Source: Arabidopsis thaliana (Eukaryota > Streptophyta > Magnoliopsida > Brassicales > Brassicaceae). From it: a stretch of DNA of 64,000 nucleotides. Under the pieces are notes generated by a model, which was not told where the DNA came from, did no database searches, and worked only from the letters and a program-made list of their open reading frames with translations. Location: NCBI RefSeq assembly GCF_000001735.4, contig NC_003074.8, positions 19,289,261 to 19,353,260 on the forward strand, written 5' to 3'. Shown piece by piece: positions 1-10,048 of this stretch (positions within the stretch are counted from its first letter, which is position 1; each line of letters opens with the position of its first letter). The translations under genes and the position numbers were made by a program.

Positions 1-389
1 TTTTGCACTAGTGCATAACTTTCTCATATCACAAGTTTTTTAGCATCTCTTTGTAGAGTTGGAACTTTTCATCATTGACACCATTTCTTCGTGCAAAACA
101 CCTATTCTCGATATTGACTCATATACACAAGACATGCGTATGAACCATATCATTGATCCAATTATATATAGTTTTGTTTTTTTTTCTACTACTTATGGAA
201 GAAACCCAAAGTAGAGTGTTTTTAAATATGTTGTCTTAGTGTTAATTGAAAAAACTAAACTGTTTTTTCTAACAAGAACAAAAAAACTGATCGTCTTAAA
301 ACTCCACTGTAAGGTAAAAACAGTTGACGAAAAAAAAGGAAAAAAAAAAGAAGGTAAAAATAGTTGTATGAAGACAGACGTATATCTAC
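1..389. other. AT-rich intergenic DNA, no gene seen
   Basis: AT-rich sequence with A and T runs. The short open frames on both strands are low-complexity and match no family I know. Nothing supportable is seen before the paralogous 5' leader that begins near 390. Confidence 0.6.
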
Positions 390-1698
390 AAAATGCTGTC
401 ATTCATTTTCTAAACCTTTCATCTCTCTTGTTTCTTCAAATTCAACTCCTAACTCGTATTCTGAGATAACTCGTAGTCTAAAATCATCAAACTACTCGAA
501 GCAATTCTTTTAAATTCTTTCATTCAAACACTCGAATCACATGTTGTACAAACGTATATTTTTCTCTTTGAATATAATTTGACATTACATTCAAAAAAAA
601 AATCATCAAACTACAATACCAACGTCCAAGTGATTTCATAAACCTTATAATAGACAATAATTAGTACATTCAGGAATCAGGAGTTTATTGGAGTCCTAAA
701 ACATGATTTAAATGATCAATATACCGAAAGAGTGAAGCAAGATGCATGTTCAGAAACCAATTTAGAAAAAAATCTAAATCGATTCCAAACTTAAAAACGA
801 CTCTAATTAATCACCAAAGAGAACTACTTAATTAGACTTACTTCTTGATTGACTTGGATATTGGTGAGACTAAGGTAAACACTAAGTACAATCATATGTA
901 CGACTTTGTAAAGTTTACGATATTTCAGCTACATTGGAGAAAAATGTAAATTCCACGAACAAGAGCATTAATCGACCAATTTGGAACAATAAACTAAAGA
1001 GTAATTAATATGATATTCATGTTATGATTCCTCAAATTTTACAACATTTAATTTTAAAGTGATTATTTTGTTTCCAAATTTCACACACGTGTCTCTAACA
1101 TCACAAATCCATTGTAGTAGCCAAACACATTTTCCAAGCCACAACCGAGGAGTTGGTTTGTCAAGTGACACAAGTCACTTCAATTCTATTAGTCGCGAAA
1201 ATGTGCTTTCACTTAAGGAGAAAGATCTAATCAAGAAGTTCCCCGGACAACCTTTCGGCATTAGTTTCAGACAGTACGGCGGTTATGTGGCCGTCAACGA
1301 ACCAGCCACTCGGTTTTTGTACTATTATTTTGTGGAAGCCATCAAACCTAGTAGTTCTACTCCTCTTGTGATCTGGTTTAACGGAGGTACCTATAGAAAA
1401 TATATATTCCCTATACAAAACTCCTTTACTTGGAACTAGTTATATATTTTTATTTTTTTACATCTAATTAGACTCTTCAAAAACTTGAAAAGATAAGTCT
1501 TCTATTAATATCTAGTTTTTGAGGATGTATAATTTCCTATAATCGTTGAGAATTATACAAGAACAAACTTTTTATAAAAAAAAATACAGGACCGGGGTGC
1601 TCATCTGTAGGACTTGGGGCATTTCAAGAGCTTGGTCCATTCCGCGTACATAGCGACGGCAAAACGCTTTTCCGCAATCTTTATTCATGGAACAACGG
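390..1698 (+). pseudogene. Truncated serine carboxypeptidase-like pseudogene (SCPL36/37 paralogue)
   Basis: Bases about 390-470 resemble the SCPL36 leader (3724-3805), sharing words such as cattcattttc. About 600 bases of unrelated DNA follow. Exon 1 then resumes near 1090 and runs to 1386, giving [27 protein letters not shown] and LVIWFNGG, ending at a GT donor. Exon 2 (1590-1698) is still in frame with the oxyanion-hole motif GPGCSS, the ELGPFRV block and YSWNN, again followed by a good donor. The intact copies use 105 bases for exon 2; here it is 108, reading SVGLGAF instead of SLGGAF. The start codon and signal peptide of exon 1 are lost, and no exon 3 with the catalytic Ser, Asp and His follows. 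The gene is therefore dead, although the remaining exons are well preserved, which suggests recent loss. Confidence 0.85.
844..880 (+). pseudogene. Possible relic of F-box/WD40 gene exon 4 plus splice donor
   Basis: Over 37 bases I count 33 identical to 13357-13394, which is the end of exon 4 of the F-box/WD40 gene with its splice donor (shared words ttgattgactt and taaggtaaac). Exon and donor are aligned, as expected of a decayed duplicate. It lies inside the roughly 600-base stretch that interrupts the SCPL pseudogene. The match is short, so chance or convergence cannot be excluded. Confidence 0.35.
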
Positions 1699-2250
1699 TA
1701 CATGATTGATTGTTTACTATCAGTTTCTGCTTCTTTTGATGATTGATTGAGAAGATCTAAAGCATAAGACACAAAGTATATTATTATATTGTTTACTTTC
1801 AGTTTCTACTTCTTTTTAATGTTTTTAAAGTTTGTAGATGTTGTTTAGATCTTGAGTGATGTTTGATGAATTTAGATAAAGTAATTTGTCTTCTAAACCC
1901 AAGGCAAGTGTTCATAATTGACATTAGGATGATTTTACGTCATATTTTGCTTATTATGCTTCATATGTTTAATGGCTTACTTATTTTATAATGAAGCAAG
2001 TAGAGACTAAACCAGACTAAACAAAGACTACAGTTCGATAGAAATGATATGGATGACGTGGTATAGAGCCTATAATGAGCGTCGAGCTTATACAATGATA
2101 TGCATTCATGTGTTAATATTTTCTTCAAGTTGTTATATTGTAACATTTTAATTTACTTTGAATCAAAGAAAGACATAAGTATTAATTCTGATCACCAATG
2201 ACCAAGTTTATAGAACAATGACATTTTTACAAGTTATACACATGCTAATG

Positions 2251-2252
<2 letters not shown>

Positions 2253-2285
<33 letters not shown>
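2253..2285. repeat. (AT)n microsatellite
   Basis: About 16 uninterrupted AT units in AT-rich DNA downstream of the SCPL pseudogene. Likely polymorphic in length. Confidence 0.9.
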
Positions 2286-2289
<4 letters not shown>

Positions 2290-2439
2290 CGATTTAGATA
2301 TCTAATAGTCAAAGGGTTACAATTTATTTTTCTTAGAAAAACTTTTAATTACAAATATTCTTTTATTTTAGATAATAATTCACAAGACCTAATAGATTCT
2401 TAGTTTATAATAAATATATCTTAGTTATAATATATATAT

Positions 2440-2504
2440 TAATTTTTTGCGGGTGAATATTTTTATATTAAATTTACCCACGCATCGCGTGAGACATTTT
2501 CTAG
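2440..2504 (+). mobile_element. Helitron-like 3' terminus (element mostly undefined)
   Basis: The end of this stretch has the layout of a plant Helitron 3' end: a short GC-rich hairpin (CACGC-ATC-GCGTG, 2479-2491) in AT-rich DNA, nine bases of spacer, then CTAG (2501-2504) followed by T. The preceding gcgggtgaat and aaatttaccca words are typical, as far as I remember, of small non-autonomous Arabidopsis Helitrons. I could not fix the 5' TC end; the element may start anywhere in the AT-rich DNA after about 1700. It sits between the surviving exons of the SCPL pseudogene and a possible exon 3 relic, so its insertion may be what broke the gene. No RepHel protein is present. Confidence 0.5.
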
Positions 2505-2505
2505 T

Positions 2506-2528
2506 GTATATATATATATATATATATT
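2506..2528. repeat. (TA)n microsatellite beside the Helitron-like end
   Basis: About eleven TA units immediately after the CTAG terminus. An AT-rich target is usual for Helitrons, which insert between A and T. Confidence 0.8.
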
Positions 2529-3020
2529 GGTAGTATACCATCCAAAAATATGACTTACGCAAGAAGTAAAACTGTTGTTCACCTAGACCATTTTCTTCTC
2601 TTTCCATTGTTGTTTACGTCGTCTAATCAATGATCTATAACTTCTAAATGCACATACATATGCATCGATCATCAACAAATTATACATTAGTTAGTAATTG
2701 TAGGTCTAACAAGTCTCCTCGATCAACTTGCTCTCTAAGGGAAAGCAATTGATCACGAACATCAAACTCAATACATTATTGAAGGCAATTGAGGGTCATG
2801 CATGACACACCTCTCTCATTAACTGAACTTCATTAAAATCTTATTAATCATGAAACGAAACTCTTCTCTCCTATAGATGACTGAATATTATGATTGTATT
2901 AATTCACAATTAGAGCTCACAGGAGTTTATATAGGTAAATACGTAAAGTTTAGACACTAGAGATTTTCCTAATGAAAATTAAGTCCTTAATACATATATT
3001 TTACACAAGGCGCTTGCGTG

Positions 3021-3050
3021 TGGATTTGCAGAGGCGAACATGTTACTTCC
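3021..3050 (+). pseudogene. Possible relic of SCPL exon 3 acceptor
   Basis: The stretch tgga-tttgcag|aggcgaac-tgtta resembles the intron 2/exon 3 junction of SCPL36 (4436-4465) and SCPL37. It reads EANML where the intact genes read EANVL. Similarity is about 80% over 30 bases and stops at once. Its position and strand fit the lost 3' half of the pseudogene at 390-1698, split by the Helitron-like insertion, but the match is short. Confidence 0.35.
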
Positions 3051-3302
3051 TCTTGGTAAAGCTTCGTTTACTCTTGGACAAATTAATACGCCATCTAGAT
3101 GGTATTGACATAGATTTTATTTATTTATTTTATATGCCTCACAATCCAGCAATTATAATAATTCAACGAAACGGAATATAATGTCTTTAGCATCATCTAG
3201 GAAGCGATTAAGTCCCTAATTAAACCATATATTGTTAAAATAGTTGGGACATCTAAAGAAAATTTGCAATCGGTTATTATATGTGTAAGTGCTACTACAC
3301 AC

Positions 3303-3810
3303 GAAGAAAAATAATGTGGATCTCTTGAAGCAATCGGCTAAGGATATTGAGCCTAGAGAATAACCAGACGGTTTTCAACACATAAAGGAAAATTTTCAAG
3401 AAATTCGATACTTTTTTTTTATGGGAGACGAGACAACTTTTATAATTATTTACAAAAATATAGTTTCATTTGATTTATAAGTTGGTTATAAATTGACTTT
3501 ATTTTTAATAATTAAATATAATTTAATGTGTTTATTTAAATAATTTAGTTATAAAGACGCCATGCAATTGTTGTTAAAACCAAAAGATGCACTGTTTGTT
3601 AAAAATAAATATATGCTTTATTTACGGCGGGACAAGTAGTTATTATGTTATGGGATTTATAGTTAAGTTGTTGCAAAAAGGTTAAATTTGGTTATAAAAA
3701 TAGTTGTCAAACGAATACCTATAAAAAGCTTCCATTCATTTTCCAAACCATTCGTCTCCATTTCTTTTCAAATCCTTCTCCTAATTCTCATAGGATTCCT
3801 AGATAATAGA
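3303..3810 (+). repeat. SCPL36 upstream region, duplicated before SCPL37
   Basis: This promoter region is visibly similar to 6468-6983. Shared blocks include gtggatctcttgaag, gatattgagc, gacggttt, gaaattcga, tttcatttgatttataag, acaagtagttattatg versus acaggtagttattatg, and the whole leader. A TATA box lies at 3720-3727 (TATAAAAA), 84 bases before the ATG. It was copied together with the gene, so the two genes probably began with the same regulation. Confidence 0.8.
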
Positions 3811-5442
3811 ATGGGAAAACGACAAGATTGGTCTGTGACTGCTTGTATTTTCCTGTTCTTGTCTTTGGCATCACAAATCCATTGTAGGAGCCACATACCT
3901 TTTCCAAGCCCTAAGCGAGGGGTTAGTTCGTCAGGTGACACGAGCCACTTCAATGTGATTCAACGCGAAAGTGTGCCTTCGCCAAAGGACAAAGATCTAA
4001 TTCAGCAGCTCCCCGGACAACCTTCTGACGTTACTTTCAAACAGTACGGTGGTTATGTGGCCGTAAACAAACCAGCCGGTCGGTTTTTGTACTATTATTT
4101 CGTTGAAACCATCAAACCCGGTAACACTACTCCTCTTGTGATCTGGTTCAACGGAGGTATGTACATATAGAGAACATGTATTCCCTCTAGAAACTCCTTT
4201 ACTTGGAACTAGTTATATATTTTATTTTTTTACAGGACCGGGCTGCTCATCTCTAGGTGGGGCATTTAAAGAGCTTGGTCCATTCCGCGTACATAGCGAC
4301 GGCAAAACTCTTTTCCGCAATCCTTATTCATGGAACAACGGTACCTAGCTATAATTTCTAAAAATATATTATTAGAAACCAACAAGGTATATTCTCAAGA
4401 CATATTGAGATCAACTAAGTATGCTATTACATATGGAATTGCAGAGGCGAACGTGTTGTTCTTAGAAACGCCGGTAGGGACAGGGTTCTCATACTCAAAC
4501 TCTCCAATAAATGGGAAACAAGGAGACAAGGCAACAGCAGAGGATAACTACATGTTCTTGGTGAATTGGCTTGAAAGGTTTCCGGAATATAAAGGAAGAG
4601 ACATTTACATCGCCGGTCAGAGTTACGCTGGCCACTATGTTCCCCAACTTGCCCAAATCATCCTTCACCGTAACAACCAGACCTTAATCAACCTGCGTGG
4701 CATTTTGATTGGTAATCCATCACTTAACAGGGAGATCCAGGATGATTTCGGCTACAAATTTATGTTTAGTCATGGTTTGATATCCCAACAGCAAATGGAC
4801 AATTATAATAAATTCTGCACGGACTCCGACTTATATGATTGGGACAAGTGCCATTTGGCGTCCCAAAAAATAGAAGCTCAAAAAACACACTTGGACATTT
4901 ACAACATATACGCTCCATTGTGCCTAAACTCCACATTGAGCAGCGAACCCAAGAAATGCACCACAATAATGAAGGCTGATCCGTGCAGTGGGAACTATTT
5001 GAAGGCGTATCTTAACATAAAAGAGGTTCAAGAAGCGATACATGCCAACACCACGAAAATACCGTATGAGTGGACCTCTTGCAATACGAAACTACTTTGG
5101 GAATGGAACGAAAAAGATAGGTATGTCTCATTGACACCTATCCTTCAGGAGCTGATGGGGAAGGGTGTCCGAGTCATGCTGTACAATGGAGACGTGGACC
5201 TGGTGATTCCATTTACATCTACATTGGCCGTGGTGAAGACGATGAATCTGACGGTTGTAAAGGAATGGCGTCCGTGGTTTACCGGAGGACATGTGGGAGG
5301 GTTCACAGAGGATTACAAAGGGAACTTAACCTTTGTAACTGTGAAAGGAGCAGGTCATAGTGTTCCTACGGACCAACCTATACATGCTCTTAATATCTTT
5401 ACAAGCTTTATCCGTAACACTCCACTCCCTCAAACAGCCTGA
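3811..5442 (+). CDS. SCPL36: Serine carboxypeptidase-like 36 (S10 family)
   Basis: Secreted or vacuolar hydrolase of MEROPS family S10, which removes C-terminal residues from peptides; some plant members act as acyltransferases. Exons 3811-4156, 4236-4340 and 4445-5442 give 482 aa, the length I recall for At3g52000. Residues 1-25 form a signal peptide ending SQIHC. The oxyanion-hole motif NGGPGCSS is built across the first splice junction. The nucleophile Ser210 lies in GQSYAGHY, Asp402 in NGDVD and His455 in GAGHSVP, so the triad is complete. Most family members have Glu, not Gln, just before the nucleophile. Several NxT sites (NTT, NLT) suggest glycosylation. It belongs to the SCPL36/37/39 tandem group; the true substrate is unknown. 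The ATG was chosen because it starts the signal peptide and aligns with both neighbours. Confidence 0.95.
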
Positions 5443-5948
5443 TTTCTAACTTGTACCACCCCTATAAACTTAATAGGACACTTTGGTCCATTGATTGAAT
5501 GATCTAATGATAAGTATGATGTGTATGCGTCTGTGATACAACACTCAACAAATTATACTTAAGTTAATTATTGTCAAGGAAATAAAATTTCGAAATTATC
5601 AAGCATAAATTTAATACAGCAGTAGCCACTTTACATAAACAAAGTTCAATCCCAAAAATGCATTGTTTCTCTTCCAAACATAACTTGTTCAAATCTATAA
5701 CATTCCTGTTGTTTTACTGATCATCATTCCAAGTTAGCAGATGAATATTCCCATTTCCTTGATATTCTCTTAATAGGCCAAAATTGTGTCATAATGTCTC
5801 TAGTTAGATTCGGTTGCTTATCTCTTGTAATGCAACGCTTCTCTCGGAACGGCATTGTCGAATTCTCCGGTGACCAATAATCTGATTGCACCAGCAGGGA
5901 ATCTGTTATTTTGATCTGATCCTTCAATTGGCTGTGAGAGTGAGAACA
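5443..5948. other. SCPL36 3' flank and possible TON1-type upstream DNA
   Basis: The first roughly 290 bases (tttctaacttgtacc, cactttggtcca, tgtgatacaacac) recur after SCPL37 at 8669-9000, so the duplicated unit includes the 3'UTR. From about 5700 the sequence changes character and runs without interruption into the TONNEAU1-like exon at 5949; it may be that gene's old 5' region. Confidence 0.6.
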
Positions 5949-6038
5949 ATGGACGATGATTATACTAGAGAGATGATGGATCTCAAGACCTTAGACACTC
6001 GAACCCTAGAGAAGAAAGATGTTCTCGCTAAGATCCGG
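5949..6038 (+). pseudogene. Isolated first exon of a TONNEAU1 (TON1)-type gene
   Basis: Thirty codons from an ATG to a clean GT donor (cgg|gtaac) read MDDDYTREMMDLKTL and then TRTLEKKDVLAKIR. From memory this is nearly identical to the N-terminus of TON1a/TON1b (At3g55000/At3g55005), the FOP-like centrosome-related proteins needed for the preprophase band. The main differences are one extra Asp and Asp in place of Val and of Gly. No exon 2 encoding the rest (LisH region) follows in the next kilobase, where SCPL37 begins. It is a 5' fragment carried by a partial duplication from elsewhere on the chromosome. It could be transcribed, but it cannot make a TON1 protein. Confidence 0.8.
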
Positions 6039-6194
6039 GTAACTTTTTTATAGGGTTCCTGCTTCCAGATCTTTGGTTAGTGGATCTAATGTCTTTGATA
6101 TATTCTCGATGATGTATACATTTGGAATCATGTGAATTCTCGTACTTAGAAATTGAGTCTGGTGAAAAAGTTATAATCTTAATTGGATTCTTTA

Positions 6195-6300
6195 ACGTTT
6201 TGTGTGACTACTGTAAATTTGGTCACTCTTTGTGTGTTGATATGTATTGAATCTCCATCAACATTCGTGTCTTACTGTCTTGTGGTACTACAAGGTCTTG
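6195..6300 (+). repeat. Spacer block repeated at about 9607-9700
   Basis: The words ctgtaaatttggtcactcttt, gttgatatgtat, and cattcgtgtctt recur in the same order at 9625-9682 in the next intergenic region. It lies downstream of the TON1-like exon, so both spacers may carry remains of the same imported segment. No coding content is seen. Confidence 0.7.
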
Positions 6301-6467
6301 CTGTCACGTGAGTAACCAGAGGGTCCAGAGAGGAGGACGGGAGAGATGCCCCCATAATTATTTTCTGAATCGCGACTTCAACTTAAGTTTTTCGATTAGT
6401 CAAGAAACGTAACTACACATTTGATAGCATTATTACGTCTCCAATAGTAAAGTCCTCTATTGCTACT

Positions 6468-6983
6468 TCACACGAAAAAAATGTTTGTGGATCTCTTGAA
6501 GTAACTAGCTAAATCGTGAGGATATTGAGCTGGAAATTGTCTAAGATTTGAGAATTATTAGACGGTTTCTAAACGCTCAAAAGGGACTTGAAGAAATTCG
6601 ACTTTTTTTTATTGGAACCTAGGCAACTATATCATTATTTACAAAGAATTAGTTTCATTTGATTTATAAGTTTGTTACAGTTAAACCTCGAAAATATAAC
6701 GATAGATAATGGCTGCTAAAAAAAGATAAAAAAAAATGTGGATTCAATGTTTGATAAGAAAAAAATATTGTTATATTTTATCTACGGAGGACAGGTAGTT
6801 ATTATGTTCTGGCCTTGTCGGATTTGTTGTTAAGTTTCTACAAAAGGTTAAATGGGTTATTAAAATAGTTGTCAAAAGCCAAAATAAAACCTATAAAAAT
6901 GCTGCCATTCATATTCCAAACCATTCGTCTCCATTTCTTTTCAAATCCTTCTCCTAATTCTCATAGGATTCCAAAATAAGAGA
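6468..6983 (+). promoter_or_regulatory. SCPL37 promoter and leader (paralogous to SCPL36 promoter)
   Basis: Copy of the block at 3303-3810, with a TATA box TATAAAAA at 6892-6899 and a leader almost identical from ccattcat to the ATG. The copies differ by several indels, so expression of the two genes may have diverged. Confidence 0.7.
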
Positions 6984-8668
6984 ATGGTAAAACAACAAGA
7001 TTGGTCCGTGACTACTTGTGTTTTGCTATTCTTGTTTTTGGCATCACAAATCCATTGTAGGAGCGGAATACATGTTTCAAAACGTTTGGAGGGGTCAAAG
7101 CAAGGAGATGGTAAGTCAGGTGATACGAGCTTCAATGTGCTTCGTCGCGTGCTTTCGCCAAAGGAGAAAGATCTAATCAAGAAGCTCCCCGGACAACCTT
7201 CCGGCGTTAGTTTTAGACAGTATGGCGGTTATGTGCCCGTAAACGAACCATCCAGTCGGTTTTTGTACTATTATTTTGTGGAAGCCATCAAACCCAATAC
7301 ATCTACTCCTCTGGTCATCTGGTTCAACGGAGGTACACATAGAGAATATAGATTCTCTACAAACTTTTTTTTTTTTATTGGACTCTTCTACAACGTGAAA
7401 AGATATAAGTCTTCTACCATCTATAAACAAACTTTTTTATAAAAATACAGGACCGGCCTGCTCATCTCTAGGTGGGGCATTTCTAGAGCTTGGTCCCTTC
7501 CGCGTACATAGCGGCGGCAGAAAACTTTTCCGCAATCCTTATTCATGGAACAACGGTACTTTTTAAAAACTTTATTAATTAGAAAATTTAGTGTGTTTTC
7601 ACAAGATATATATGATGCATGAGATCAATTAAGTATACGATTACGTATGGAATTGCAGAGGCGAACGTGTTGTTCTTAGAATCGCCTGTAACGACAGGTT
7701 TCTCGTACTCGAGTAATCCAATTGATTTGGAGGAATTGGGGGAGAAAGGGGACAAGGCAACAGCAGAGGATAACTACATTTTCTTGATGAATTGGCTAGA
7801 AAGGTTTCCCGAATATAAAGGAAGAGACATTTACATCGCCGGTCAGAGTTACGCTGGCCACTATGTTCCCCAACTTGCTCAGATCATCATTCACCGTAAC
7901 AAGAAAACCTTAGTCAACCTACGAGGAATTTTGATCGGTAATCCATCACTTCTCACATCGATCCAGGATCCATACGGCTACGAATTTATGTTAAGTCATG
8001 GTTTGATGTCCCAACAACAAATGGACAATTATAATCAATTCTGCCTAAGAGATGACTTATATGATAATGACAAGTGCGCACTTTCGGTAAAAACAATCGA
8101 TGATGCAAAAAAGCACTTGGACACTTACAACATATACGCTCCTGTGTGTCTAAACTCCACGTTGAGCAGGATATCCAAGAAATGCACCACAGTTTTGGAG
8201 GTTGATCCGTGCAGTAAGGACTACTTGAAGGCTTATCTTAACAGAAAAAAGGTTCAAAAAGCGATACATGCCAACACCACCAAATTACCGTATGAGTGGA
8301 CCTCTTGCAATAACGAACTGACTGAGAATTGGAGCGAAAATGATAGAGACACCCCGATGATACCTATCCTCCACGAGCTGATGGGCGAGGGTGTCCGAGT
8401 CATGATCTACAATGGAGACGTGGACCTGGAGATTCCATTTGCATCTACATTAGCCGTGGTGAAGGAGATGAATCTAACGGTTGTAAAGGAATTTCGTCCC
8501 TGGTTTACGGGAGGACAGCTGGGAGGGTTCACAGAGGATTACAAAGGGAACTTAACCTTTGTAACTGTGAAAGGAGCAGGTCATAGTGTTCCTACGGACC
8601 AACCTATACATGCTCTTAATATCTTTACCAGCTTTATCCGTAACACTCCACTCCCTCACACAGCCTGA
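6984..8668 (+). CDS. SCPL37: Serine carboxypeptidase-like 37 (S10 family)
   Basis: Exons 6984-7332, 7451-7555 and 7659-8668 give 487 aa, the length I recall for At3g52010. The intron positions and phases are the same as in SCPL36. A signal peptide (MVKQQDWSV to SQIHC) is present. Catalytic residues are Ser215 in GQSYAGHY, Asp407 in NGDVD and His460 in GAGHSVP. Two oddities affect the active site: Gln replaces the usual Glu before the nucleophile, and the oxyanion motif reads NGGPACSS instead of NGGPGCSS. The last exon is strongly similar to SCPL36, nearly identical over its final 150 bases, which points to recent duplication or gene conversion. Probably a secreted or vacuolar peptidase or acyltransferase, but activity should not be assumed. 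Confidence 0.94.
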
Positions 8669-10048
8669 TTTCTAACTTGTACCACCTCGATTGACTGAAC
8701 AATATACGTTGGTCTATAAACTTAATAAGACACTTTGGTCCAGTTATTGAATGATCTAAAGATGGTTATGATATGTTTTGTATATGTATATAAACCAATT
8801 TACAATGTTGTTTACGTCGTACGTCTAAATAATCAATGATTAAGTTCTAAATGGACATACATATGCGTGTGTGATACAACACAACAAATTATAATGAAGT
8901 TTGTTAAGCAACCAAAATGTCGAAATTGTCGAGCATAAGATCAATACAACAGTAGTCACATACACAATTCTTAAGCCCATAATGCGTTGTTTCTCTTCCA
9001 AAAACAATTTAGAATTTCAATATTCAATATTCAATATCTTTTATACATTTCGTTGCTTTTATTGTTTCACTGCTGTTTTACTGAATGTCATTTGAAGTTA
9101 TTTACGTTTTTCCACAACTGCAAAATTGTGAAGTTTTTCATGTGAGATTTCAGAGATAGGAGGACTGATAGGGAGTGAGTGAGACCACATGAGACTTTAC
9201 AGATGATTTTTTTTCTTTTTTCAATTTCAAAATAAGGTAAGGATTTTGGGGGTTTTGAAGAAATTTTCGTTGTTTTGGTAAAGCACATGTTTGAATTAGG
9301 TAATATTTTTTAAATGGGGTATATATTAAATGACAATATTTTAAAAACAACATCTTATTCAGGCAAGATAAAAGTTCATGTAGTTTTCTTCCGAAAAAGG
9401 TTGGTGTCCTTATTAGAAAATTTCCCATAAAATTAATAATAAGTTCATGATTTATTATTTATATAAAATTTAGCTATGCACCAATATGTAGCTTTGTAAT
9501 CTATATACATATTCCTGCCTACCAAAAAAAAATCTATATACATATTCCTTTTTTATATATATTTCTTCTCAAAATAACTGGCATTATCACCAATACAGAT
9601 TTTTCCAAAGTTGTGTGAGATCTGTAAATTTGGTCACTCTTTTTGTTGATATGTATATTGAATTTGATCATTCGTGTCTTGCAGTTAAACAAGGTCATGG
9701 CGGAAGTCTAAAATAAAGAGTTTTCCGTCTTTGTTTTCTTAAATAAAAGAAAAAATTAGTTACAAAAATAGAGAATTCTGTTTTGCCAAATTTTAGGAAA
9801 CAATTTTTCTGAAAACTTTTTGTTTTGGTTTAACTTTTAAGGGTTACAAAAATTGAAAAAAGCAAAGCTTGTTTGGAGTAGTTACAGAGGGAAATTAATT
9901 GTTAAGTTGTTACAAAAGGTTATGTGTGATTAAAATAGTTGTCAATAACCAAAAATGTATCCATAAAATCAGTTCATTCATTGTCTCAATTCTTTCATAC
10001 AAACTTCATTCTGCTTTCTTTCATAAAGATCCAATCAAACATAATTGA
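8669..10048. other. SCPL37-SCPL39 spacer
   Basis: Begins with the duplicated SCPL 3' flank (to about 9080), continues through AT-rich DNA with no convincing gene on either strand, and holds the second copy of the 6195-6300 block at about 9607-9700. The last 100 bases are the SCPL39 leader, with a weaker TATA-like element (ccataaaatc, near 9961). Confidence 0.6.

Noticed and set aside
239-469. Open frame of 76 codons on the + strand
   Set aside because: Low-complexity Lys/Leu-rich translation of AT-rich DNA; its end overlaps the paralogous SCPL leader.
2972-3181. Open frame of 69 codons after the Helitron-like end
   Set aside because: No family resemblance; it only overlaps the possible SCPL exon 3 relic in another frame.
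9088-9428. Overlapping minus-strand frames in the SCPL37-SCPL39 spacer
   Set aside because: Translation is low-complexity and Lys/Leu/Ser-biased with no domain, splice pattern or flanking signals.
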